Assembly: GCA_038025085.1 (NCBI GenBank)
Contig: CM076144.1
Location: forward strand, 45,796,001 to 45,860,000
Direction: 5' to 3'
Source: Tetragonia tetragonoides
Taxonomy: Eukaryota; Streptophyta; Magnoliopsida; Caryophyllales; Aizoaceae
Length of the DNA: 64,000 nucleotides
Part shown: positions 46,417-58,200 of the stretch, piece after piece
Numbering within the stretch: position 1 is the stretch's first letter
Layout: each line of letters starts with the position of its first letter
The notes under the pieces: generated by a model
Told to the model about the DNA's origin: nothing
The model's database searches: none
What the model saw: only the letters and a program-made list of their open reading frames with translations
Translations under genes and position numbers: made by a program

Positions 46417-48441
46417 ATGACAATGGCTTTACTCTCCTCTTCTTCTTCTCCAACCCCATCTCTAAATCTTCCTCCCTCTTCAAAACCCCACCTTACCCAC
46501 AAACCTTATCTTCTTATTCTTCCCCTCAACAAAACTAAAAGAACCCATCTTTCTATTTCTTACATTAGAGCCACAACTGATAATGGAGCTGGTGTTGTGA
46601 CTTCTTCTGCTACTACTGTTCCTGAGGAGAAGGTTCTAGAAAGCTCATCTGAGAGTGAGGGAGTGAAACCAGCAGAGCCCCAAAAATTGGAGAAAAATGA
46701 GGATGGTGCGGGCCCCACTGAGGCATTTGAGTCCTTGGGTGAGTCAAATGTGAAGAAATATCAGGATTCCAGATGGGTTAATGGGACCTGGGATTTGAAG
46801 CAGTTCAGCAAGGATGGGAAGACTAATTGGGATGCTGTTATTGATGCTGGTTTGGCCTTTAATTTGATTTTTTCATAATATCCTAATTTAGTTATATTTT
46901 AGCTTATTTTAAGCTCTCATTGTTAGCAGATAGCCTATTTGCTTTGCTTTTAAGGGGTAAAATTGTTGATTTTAATGCAGTCTTAAAACTCAAATATGTT
47001 GCTGGGTTAATGGGTATCAGTTTAGCAGAAGTAATTTGCTTTATCTTGTTTAATTTGAGTTGCTTCTACACTTGTTCATGACTTCTTGAGCTTTTTGTTG
47101 GGCTCTATTTCATTAGTTTCAATTTGCATGGTTTTGTTAGCAAATATGATGTGCAATTTTGCATTTATACAACTTGAAATGTTATATGATAGGGTCATAC
47201 AGAAAAGCAATTTTCAATGCTTGATATCTTATTGCCTTCTTGTGGCATCCATAGCATCACAGTTCACTTTGACAAGAGTACTTAATGGTCTTGGTTTTAG
47301 GGTATGGGTTAGAAAATTGATTTATGGGTAATTTAGATACAACTATACAAGCAACCTTCTTGGTTCTTGAATCTCAGTTTGGTTTGGACATTGAGGTAGG
47401 TTTGTTAGCTTCAGACTAAAGACAATGCTTCCTGCACTTTAGCCAAAGATGCAAATTTCTCAACTTATTGTACTTAGCTGATGTTGGGATGATGTCCGCT
47501 GGAGAATGTTGATTTCCACACTAGTAGTCGTATATGTTGTAAGATAAGGAATTATTCTGAAATAGTATGGTTCTGTTGTCTATTTGGTGGTGCAGGTCCA
47601 AAGATAAATGTTAAAAGGCTTCAAATGTTCTGATTCTAACCATTTCCACAAACACTCGATGTTAGAACGCCCTTTTGCTTTCCATAGTAATTTCTGTTGG
47701 CGATCCTTTAATTTCTGAAGCATGTCCTCTCTAATTGTTTGGTGTTGAAGCCATTAGATTATTGTAGTTGGAATGGTGGTCTGTGTGATTTGAAAAGATT
47801 AATCCACTGCATTGTCCTCTTTTTATTTACGACTTCTTGCTTGTGATTTGTGAAGCTCTGGTTCTTTATGGCATGTTTTTTGAACTAGTATGTTGAATTC
47901 ATGATCCTCTTTCTTCAACAAACTGAGAAATCAGATTATCTGATTAATGATGGGTTCCTTGGCTAACGTTTTCAGAGGCTAGGAGGAGGAAGTGGCTGGA
48001 AACCTACCCTGAATCAACCACTAATGACGAACCCATAGTTTTCGACACGTCCATCATCCCTTGGTGGGCATGGATTAAGAGATTCCACCTTCCTGAAGCT
48101 GAGCTTCTCAATGGTTTGTTACTAATTATGCACATGAATGTGCACTTCCTCATATAGCTCGTAAGTGACTAATTTCTATGACTTGCTTGGCAGGCCGCGC
48201 TGCAATGGTTGGTTTCTTCATGGCTTATTTTGTCGATAGCTTGACCGGTGTGGGACTCGTCGATCAAATGGGTAACTTCTTCTGCAAAACTTTGTTATTT
48301 GTCGCTGTCCTGGGTGTGCTACTTGTACGCAAGAATGAAGATGTAGAAAACTTGAAGAAGCTTATAGAAGAGACCACTTTCTATGACAAGCAGTGGCAAG
48401 CAACATGGCAAGATGAGAGCAATACCACCAAGAAAAATTAG
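46417..48441 (+). CDS. LIL3: Light-harvesting-like protein 3
   Basis: Three exons (46417-46849, 47976-48113, 48194-48441) join in phase at GT-AG sites to 272 residues. Residues 1-50 are a Ser/Pro-rich plastid transit peptide. A conserved stretch [20 protein letters not shown] precedes the membrane part: helix 1 carries the chlorophyll-binding LHC motif ([20 protein letters not shown], spanning exons 2-3), then a second helix ([15 protein letters not shown]). LIL3 is a thylakoid protein that, in Arabidopsis, stabilises geranylgeranyl reductase and protochlorophyllide oxidoreductase in chlorophyll synthesis. A second ATG six bases on (46423) could also start translation. Its neighbour on the right is the TRM3-like gene, as in Arabidopsis. 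No damage seen. Confidence 0.95.
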
Positions 48442-48561
48442 CCCGTTTGGTTATGGATCTGGTTTTGTTTACAAGATAAGGATAGGCTTCATCTTAACGT
48501 TATGTCCATGAAATCTTTCCTTAGTAGTATCATTTTGTGCTTTAGATAGTTATTTGGAACT

Positions 48562-48777
48562 ACAACAACAACAACCCAGTAAGTATCCCGCCTAGGGCGG
48601 GGTCGGGGGAGGTCCAGATGTACGCAGTCTTACCCCTACTAGTCGCCTAGAAGAGAGACTGTTTCCGATAGACCCACAAAAACTTTTTTTGAAAAACATT
48701 TGCAAAAATGTTTTTGTTTTTTTTATTATTTTTTTTTTAGCGAGAGTGCATGCATAATATAAGTTTGTTGTTTGTTT
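48562..48777 (-). mobile_element. RTE tail insertion with 9-bp TSD
   Basis: On the minus strand it ends with (gttgtt)n and carries the RTE 3' core (cctccccc, ccccgcc, actagtagg). Direct repeats tttggaact flank it (48553-48561, 48778-48786). It lies in the 3' flank of LIL3. The region beyond 48778, to about 49420, shows no gene. Confidence 0.85.
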
Positions 48778-49423
48778 TTTGGAACTGATACACAATAAGT
48801 TTGTTGTTTTGTAAAAATGATTTTGATGCCTTTCAGCACCAGTGGGAATCGTGGTTCACGTTCATTGTAGAGAGCTATCGATCCTTGTAATTAGTTCATT
48901 GTGACTAACTATGTGGTAAGTGTCATGCTTTAGAAACCTCATTTTAAAACTCTTTCAGAAATCACCTTCTAAAATATATTTTGCTATGCCAAATACACCA
49001 CCCTACGGCATAAGCCTAATTAGTCACCGTTTTGTTAATCAATGGTGAAATTGCTGATCAATTTAATTTTAGAGCAAAATAATGTATGAATAATCGCCAA
49101 AATTTGTCATATTTATATATTTAAAGGCAGTTCCTAGAAAGCTAGAACGAGATAATTGTAACTTGGGCTATTGTGTAATCAACACTTTTGTCATTCATAT
49201 TTGACAACAAAAATAAACTTTCAATGATGATTTGGGTATTTGCTTGGTGATAGAAACACAACTTTCTCATTCTCCTCCATCTTTCATCGACTGTGCAATT
49301 ATAGACCTCCCTTCCCCCCAAGCTTGGGGGGAGAGCAAGAGCAAGAGCAAGAGCAAGAGTAAGAGTTTTCAAAACTGTTCTCTTTTTACTTTTTGACTGA
49401 CACGAGAATACAAAGTAAGAAAG

Positions 49424-50613
49424 CTACAAAATCATTGAAGACCCTAGTATAGTGCTCACAAAGACAGCCATGGGAACCCTGACTACATGCCCCTTGTTTC
49501 CCCGGAGTAACATCTCACCAAAACTGTAAGAATTCCTGGAATCTGTTGCTTCCAGAACTAGTTTCAGGCGCCGGGTAGCATTGTAATTAATAGTGAAAAC
49601 TTTTGGTGAGATCCTCATTCTCACGCCCATCGGCTCCATCACAGTTATATTGTAGGTCTCAATGTCGTTTCCTACATTTGTCACTACCCTTGTCACTTTC
49701 CTCGAACCCACCAAATTTGAGATTGTCACAGTGGGTGTATTCAGATCTGAACACCAAGATTTCTTTGTATCGCTGCACCCGACACCACAGCACGCCTGAT
49801 AGACTCGTCATCAACCCCTGGGACGGCACACAGAAATTGGATGTAGTTACTGAACTTGGAGACGAATACAAGCCCTGGGTCGATTGCCCGAGACGGGTTG
49901 ATAGACCCAGCTCCGTAGTCAAATGGGGTGGCCGGTGATAACTGGTTAGTCTGCTGTGCCATGATGGGATCACCAGTTTTATCTACTACATCTGCGGTTG
50001 TCATCATTGCTGATATTATAGCAGAAGGGTTCCAATCTGGATGCTTTTGCTTGATTAATGCAGCAACACCCGCTATATGAGGGGTGGCCATGCTTGTTCC
50101 CAACACAAGTGCAAAACTTTGCCCTAAATCAGTGAAGCAGCCATAGACAATGAGACAAGGATAAATATTTTGGGACACGCTATATGAAGGGCGGCCATGC
50201 TTGTTCGGCAATTGTCATAGGATAAAAGTAATGAAGCAGAACACCAGATTTTTCAGCACATTCTGGAAAATGCGGAGCTTTGCATTGATGGTTTGTGCTT
50301 AGAAATTTGACAGGTTTGCTGCAGAAGGAAAGTTGAGACATGTACCTTTGACATAGTGATCTCCCTCACTGTTAGGACTCCAGGCAGCCCAGATAGAAGA
50401 TCCAGGAGCCTTGACAGTTGGCTTCAGGACATCAGCTGTTTGAAGAAGTGCATTGTTCACATCAGGCCCCCTTGACGAGTATGATGCTACAATTGGTGCC
50501 TGCCCCGTGTATATTGCCTCCCTCCCGTCCAAAATCCTGGCTGTTGCAGAAAACCCAACTGCTCTTCCAGTTCTATCCCTAAATGTCTTTGAGTTGTAGT
50601 ACTGCCACAGAGC
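49424..50613 (-). pseudogene. SBT2-type subtilase, last two exons only, frameshifted
   Basis: Exon 50346-50613 (ALWQYYNSKTFRDRTG; IVASYSSRGPDVNN) joins in phase to exon 49424-50123. The second exon holds the catalytic Ser motif GTSMATPHIAGVAALIKQKH, FDYGAGSINPSRAIDPGLVF and FLCAVPGVDDESIRRAV. There, near 49782-49790, the frame shifts by one base. The other frame resumes with GCSDTKKSWCSDLNTPTVTI and the fibronectin-like end SNLVGSRKVTRVVTNVG, stopping at 49424. The signal peptide, prodomain, catalytic Asp and His are absent from the 1.6 kb upstream. The intron is retained, so the piece moved as DNA, not as a processed transcript. It sits where the 3' end of the TRM3-like gene is expected. Confidence 0.88.
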
Positions 50614-52229
50614 CTACAAACAAAATTGAGGACCACAAGTTAAGCAGAACCATGTCCTAAAAGCTTCACTTGGAAACCATACAAAGTAGAGGAAATTGCA
50701 GATTTCATGAAAGCTGGACGCAGAAAAGATGTAAAAACAATGACAAAAGAAGCTACAAAAATATGAAAAAGCAATGCACGAAAATGATATATAGTTCGAA
50801 ATATGCATGCATCTGCATGTTCTCATACAGCCAAAGCCAGTATGGATCCCACTGTTAGTGATGTCTAGGGAGTAGGAAGGTCAAGATGTATGCAACCTTG
50901 GGGCCCATTGAGTCATAGACCTTAACATTGTCAAAGGCTGTTCTTGGAGAACCTGAGAAGCTTAGAAGGTCACTCATTCTAGTACTTCTCAAAGTTAACA
51001 TTTAGCGCTTATCTGTGGAGTTCTTTTAGATATGGGCTCCCTGAAAAGGAGATGCATTATGGTGATAGGAGTGATACAAATCAAACCATTTAAGCTCTTA
51101 CAACCATGAAATCCTTGGAATATTACTGTTTCACATGGAATGAGAGAAAACAAGGGAAGGAAAAGGGCAAAGAAATGAGCAATCCCAAGAAAAGAAAGAA
51201 AACAAAGTATGAACCATGGATAAGAGAGGTATAATACTTTTTTGCTTTTTATTTTGCAAACTCAGAAATTTGATGAAGTAGAACAAAAGAAGTTCCACCA
51301 ACAGCACATGACTTGGCTTTTTTAAGAGTATTTCAACCACCACTGTCTTTTAAGTCTATATAGAGTCGAGCCTTAAAATTCACGTGGGACTAATGTGGAT
51401 CCACGAGTGTTAGGCCAGTTGGCCTCTTTTCGCCTGAATGGCCTCTTCCTTATTTGAGCATCTCTTCTTTCTATCTTTTTTCTTTCATTTGTCAGGGGTG
51501 GAGGATGGACATGGTGGAGTGGGGATGGGGGTGGAATGCCAAATTGTCTTCCGTTTCAGACGTGCTTGTTGATCTCATTCCAACTTGCGTTTTTCCATCC
51601 CTTTGCATTTCTTGTCCCTTTTAGGATTCATATGGAGGCCCCTAGAAGGCTTGAGAGGATCATGTAAAGATTTTAACGGGCGTGGGGTAAGGGACAAGTC
51701 TAGAGAGCAATTAGTACGTAGGACAATATGTGCAAACCTAAGGTTAGGTCTTGATAAATTAGTGTCAAGCACCATTGCCTTCGTTGATGGCTGTAACGGA
51801 CTGGTAGTTTCCAGTTTCATCCCATCATCGCTAACACGATCCTCATCAGGGTCGTTAAACTGCCCATGATGAAGAAAGTGCTACTTTTCCTAGCATTTGA
51901 ATCTTCGTCTCTTGCATTTGCCATTCTTGTTTTATTTTGAGAGGATGTTTGCCCTGGGCTTTATGGCCTCTTTTCGTGACAAAATAAGCCTAATCTTCAT
52001 TTATTCTTATGCAGAGAATTTGTGTCATGGGATTTTCAGTTCATAAGACATGGTGGTAGAGCTTAAATTAGTTAGTTGATTTAGTTGGGGTTTAACAAAC
52101 ACAGGGAACGATTCTTGCAAGTCATTGTGTCACTCAATAACCACTATTGAATTGTTAACAAGTGTAGACCCAAAGAGAAAATTTTTTTACGAAGAATAAG
52201 AATTAGTATAGATAAAGGAAAGATTATAC
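50614..52229. other. Unexplained interval between subtilase piece and TRM3-like exons
   Basis: The expected C-terminal exons of the TRM3-like gene should lie here or further left. The longest minus-strand frame (about 51575-51860, QFNDPDEDRVSDDGMKLETT...) matches no family I know. Splice-like signals are not decisive. No SPOUT motif is seen. Confidence 0.5.
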
Positions 52230-55200
52230 CTGCTACAGTCAGGATTCAGTGCCAAGTATGACTTCATATTGCCAAAGCATGTTTTCTCCAAAGAGATGGA
52301 CTCAGTATCCCCACTATCTAATGAAGGCAGCATTTTACAGAAAACTTGATACACCAGTAACTGTAGAAGATAAAAAAAACCTACCGTAAATATGCAGGTA
52401 TTATGCAATGTAGGGAAATGAAATTACCAATCAAAAGAAAAGTGTAGCACAAGAAAACCTGAGTAAAACCACGTAAGGTGTGGTGATGAGAAGTCAAGAG
52501 CGGAATTATAGGGGGAAGCAATTCATTCAGATGCCTAGATTGAACCTCTACTTTCGCGTGGAGGATGATATTAGCTGCTATAAATACATAGGAGGACAGT
52601 GCCTGCATCCAATTCCAAAGTTTTAAGGTAATGGCCATGATCATAAACCTCAAATAGATTCAACATTATTACATGACATAATTCTCAACATAATTACATG
52701 CAACTGCAAATAGATTCAAAAGAAGGAAGAGGCAATGAGAGATAAGAATTAGAAAAAAGCTCCGTGTGAAGATGAAGACAAGGACCATGCAGCTTTTTTT
52801 TAAATCACTACCTCAGTAGTATTACAAGACATAATACAATAAAATAATTATCAGTGATGCACTCTAAGGTAGCTCGACATTTCAACAATACATTCAAAGT
52901 CCCGATTATTACATATTTAACTAAAAATTTAATGTTTCCAGTCATTAAAAATGTGAGATTCAAGTAGGCTGCCAGTGACATGACAATATTTCGTTATAAA
53001 ATAACAAAGTTTTGGTATATTTCAAATGAAATATTTTTTGCATAAATAATTGTCCTTTCATTGACGAAAGTTTGAAATTTCACATTTTTGATGACTGAAA
53101 ATATCTGTTTCACCAAAGTTTGTAAAATAGGTTACTACCATGATATCATTTTTGAAATGTTGAGGTACCTCATTGTATTCGTTAAACCTTAAAGTACCTC
53201 ACTGAAATTTTTCTATATGTATATAGTGAGGTATATGCCAACCCCTGAAATAACAGAACCTCAAAACAAAAACATGATATTAGTTTCCACACTTACGGAA
53301 TTTAATCATTACCAAGATAACAAATGTAAAAATCAAATTCAGGGGGAGCTTGGATTGGGGGTAATATATTACAGGGTAATGGAGTGGATTAAAGGGTAAA
53401 ATGAGAGGTGGTGGTGGTGGCCTGGTGAGTGTCAGATTTAGGGTAATAGTTTCTCCCATTAGTCCCATATTGGGGGGGGGGGGTCCTATGGCCACCATTC
53501 CTCCCCCCTTTACTCCCTTATTTTTAACTCTCCTCCACTAAGTTGCAACACCCACCACCATCACCTCCCCCATTTAATTTGCTCCATCACCCCCTCCCTG
53601 AATTCATTGCCCTCAATCCAAGCATGCCTTTACAATAAACAAGTCTTGAAAACATTGCTGAAGATTTGACGATATTTCCTCATTGTACAGGCGTTAAGTG
53701 GCCAGAAAATAGAAGAAAGTCTAATTTTTCCCTTCACATCAATTACAGTTGCAGAAACATCGAAGAGAAAAAGGTACCTGAGTCTTCGTTTCATAATCAC
53801 ATAAGGCAGGAACTAATTGCTTTCCTACCTGAAATGAAATTAATAAAATTGACTTAGCAAAGAGAAACCAATTTTACAAGGAAAGGTAAGATTCAAGAAG
53901 AAAGGACAAGTACATACAGTGATACAGGTTTGCTCCATCAAAGTATGAATTTAAAAATATACATGAAGTGTATATTAGGCAAGGTGGCTCTACTCCATCC
54001 CAGTAACATAAACTTCGACCTTGACTTCCTCTAAAGTTACAGTGCTCACAAAGGGATTCACTTTATGTACAACAATAACAACCCATGATATTCCCTCCGA
54101 GGGCAGGTATGGGGAGGTCAGATATATGGAGCATTACCCCTAACTAGTCAAGACGGATCTCTGTCCCCTTATATGTACCATGTACCACTCCATGTCCCAA
54201 CCACATCCTAGTCGTCCATGATTTTGTCATGCATCCCAATTTAATAATAAAAACTAAAAGCTGACGTGTCGAATGTATAAGAGAGTGGGACATGAGATGG
54301 CACACAAAGTGGGACAGGAAATCCTTACTGCTAACTAGATGTCTAGTAGAGAGTTGGTTTTTGATAGACCCACAAAAGAAATATTGAATTCACTTTATAT
54401 GAGACTTTATATATGCAAATCAACTTTGAAGCAGAGAGATACTTGGATGTAGAACTTAAGGGCCTATTCAGGATGGTTGTGAGTTGCAAGTTTTTGGTTT
54501 TGAGAAATTATTCTCTCTATGTAGATAAAAAATATGGAGGTGATTTTTTTCCTCTTTCGACTGACAATATAAAACCAAAAACCAAAAGTTGTAGTTTGCA
54601 AATAAAACTAAAATTAAAAAACCACCCAAGACGGCCCTTAGGTATATAGTCACTGAGAGGAACCAAATAAAGACTCAACTCAATAATCCCAAGCCTAAAC
54701 CCTTAAACGAGAAGAATAAAAGACACAAAAACTCAAACAGTGGTGAGCTCTCATAAATAATGCCCCAAGTTTTTCACGCTGCTCATACAACACCATAGTA
54801 GGAGAATTTCACCTAGCCCAAACCCTTAAATGAGAAGAATAAAAGACACCAAAAACTCAAACAGTGGTAAGTTCTCATAATGCCCCAAGTTTTTCACGCT
54901 GCTCATACAACAGCATAGCAGGAGAATTACACCTATGAAAACCACAATATGGAAAGCAAAAGTAACAACAAATCACCCCATAGACGATGAACATCTATGA
55001 GGGACTCCTCCTGAGCGCCCAAGACTCATTGGCCAGAAGACACGGTCCCAAACAAAGTCGGCAGGCTTGCCATCACCGGTGAAGACCCTCGAGTTTTTCT
55101 CTAACCAAAGACACCGGAAACTAGTCATACGAATCCAACTCCGCAACAACTTGTCCTCCTTCCTCCGCCTATACGTACAAACCCATCTGCAGAAACTGTC

Positions 55201-58200
55201 CAACCATAGCTGGGCTAGCAAGCATGCAGACGAGCATTAGACTTCCAATTGTTAATACTTAATAGCTAAAGGGAAATAAAGGTATTGTGAGGGAAGGCCA
55301 CGAGCCCAAGATTATGAAGGAAGTATTTGCAAAAGAAGACCCCAGAGGAGTCTCCAAACCACACCAGAGAATCATCATTAGGGATGAGATGAATTTAGAA
55401 CCTTACGGAATAAAGTGAGTTCCTCCATCTCTCTATCAGGGGGAGCTCTACGTAAATGAGTGTCTCAAGAGTATGATATCCAAAAAAAAGGCAGAAAATG
55501 GAGCATCATGAAGAGTGGAGAACAGATAAACTCGAGCATATGTGATGGTCTGATGGATAGGGGTGTATACAAGCCGAGCTGAGTTGAGTACCTCTGCACC
55601 CGTGCAGCCGTGCTCAGCTCGTTTGTTAAACAAGTATCAACTGGTGCTCATGCTCGGCTCGTTTATTATCGAGCGAGTTTTTTACCGAGTATGTTAGCGA
55701 GCTGTTCATGAGGTATTATAAACCATAATAATACTAACATGCTGAGTATTAGGGTGCTTGTACTAGGATCATTTAGTGAAAGAGTATCAAATTAGTGCTC
55801 GTGCTCGGCTAGTTTATTATCGAGCGAGCTTTGACCTAGTACATGTGTGAGCAGCTCGGCTCGTTTAAAGATAAGGGGAAATCTCCCTTCCACACATGCT
55901 CCAAGAACCGAAACCGATTACCATTGAAAGAAGAAAGCCGATAGAGATGAGCATCCATGGGCGAATGAGCGTCTCACCCCTTATGCTGATGATCGTACTT
56001 ACTCTTGATAACTCGTTTTCATAGGGTGTTGAACTTCAAAGGAAAATTAGACCATCGTAAGTCATCCACAATCTCATTAGTCAACAAAGCAGCGACCAAA
56101 ATCTGTCATCCCCCAACGAAAGCACTTTGACAATTAACTAATATAAGCTTTTTTCTTGTGTAAAGAAAAAAAAAAGAGAAGAAAACATATTCAACTTATA
56201 GAAAAGGCAAAGAAAGAATCATACTCGCTCTGTTTCAGATAAATGTATACATTGTTGTTTTTATTTTGTTTCAGATAAATGTACACATTATTCATAGAAC
56301 AAGTGGTCCCGATAACCTTTTTACGATTATACCCACAAATCAATACACCCACCAATTGACCCACCTCCCTTTATTCCCCAAAAAGTAAGAGCAATGTTGG
56401 AAAGTCAAACCCCTTTTTCTTTGCCTTAAAACTAGTGCAAAAACAAGAAGGTATACATTTATCTGAAACTAGTGTCTTAAAACAAGAATGTTTTCAGCAA
56501 TCAAAATTCAATATGTTTACTCCAAATGTTATATACTTATATCTCCCTTTCCCAAATGTGAGAGCACACTGAAAAGCATAGAAATTGAAAAAAAAACACA
56601 GTTTACAATAAAGTCAATGGCATACCAAGAATGGAAATTTAAGGTAAACATGTATTGCGAAGGTTTCCAAGTACTGTCGGACAGCAGGGAAGTTGTTCCT
56701 CTGCAAGAAAGGCAACATGCATCTTATTATTAGTCATTACAACACTAACCAAACATAAAAACATATAATTGAGTTTTCAGCAACAAATATGAGGGAAGGG
56801 ACCAGGTATAAATGAAGAAATTGCAGAATTGATCCCTGTCCCCAACCCATTTGGAGCGCTAGAGGTGATGCAACACCAAGACAAATGGACTTACTACAAC
56901 CTACATGAACCCCCATTATGCAACCATAGAACGATGCCTTATGGACAACCAAAACCTGGTAAGATCATCTTGTAAAGCCTCCATCTGGTGAGTCATTAAT
57001 ATTATCACACAAACAGTAGTAAAATACTCCTTTGTCTCAACATGCAAGGCAATTTGTTACCTGTGTTTCTTGCCAACTATGAGGCACAAAACCAATTCCA
57101 GGACGTGTTTATTGTTGTTTTCCCCAATTTAACCTTCCTTTTCTTTGATATTACTCCTTTTTCTCACTATTGCAACATTTAATGACCAAGAATGTATTAG
57201 TCATCTAACCTCCTTTTTATCTTGATTTTATAACCCTTAATATGTGCGAAAAGCAATTAAAAAAAAAACTTATATTATGAAATGGGCAAAGTATCTGGTA
57301 TCCATTTTGGTTTGTCACAACTTCACAACTTCTACGTTGGGGTTTCAGCCCCAAATTTGTTATTTATTTAGTCATTAATTAATTTATTCCACAAGTAAAA
57401 AAAAAAAAAAGGGAAAACAGAGAAAAAAGAAAAGAAAAGAGGACCATTTATTTTCTCAGTGGAATAGCGTAGATTTGGAAAATCGAGGATTTGATGCAGT
57501 CCAATTAGCAAGTGGACATTAATTTTGGTGGGCCTTTATTTATGTTTACTTGAGGCGGCAAGTCTAGTGAAATAATAATATCACGTTAGAAATATACATT
57601 ACAGAGAGCAGCGGCAAAGTGATTTTTTTAAACAGCATCCTTCCCTGTGATTAATTCTAGAATTGAGAAACTATCATCAAACTTCTCGCCTTTGCCAACA
57701 TCAGTCCCCCTTTCCTCATCTCCCTCTCTTTGTCCCAACACGGAACCACCACAAACGGGAAGCTTGGATTAGTGCGTTGGTGAAGCCTACAGGCCCTACT
57801 CCCTAGACTGCCCAGCCTCGTCCTCCCATCACCACCTTCTCCATCCTCAACCATTGTAACCTTAAAGGTCAGATCATTAATCTGAAAGATTCAGACATAC
57901 CACAATGATCTGCATCACTTGTGTAGTGCAATCCAACACGGATGCTCCAAAACATGGTACGCAGGAGGGAGGGAAACTATGTGGCACTGGGACTACACTT
58001 ACCACATTACACATATGGAAAACTCTTACCTTCACAACTGTAACCTAAAACCCAAAAGTGAAACAAGTGGACATGAAGGATAAGAGGAGATACAGATAAC
58101 GGAAACGACAATCAGCTGTCAGGTTCAGGTTCACCAAGGCTCCACCACAAATTTCACACCCACATCAAGCCTAAACATGCAAAATCCAAATTTGGAGAGA

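Noticed and set aside
51575..51869. Overlapping 80-95-codon frames as missing TRM3-like exons
   Set aside because: No match to the SPOUT domain or the linker, and the splice phase does not fit the 52230 donor.
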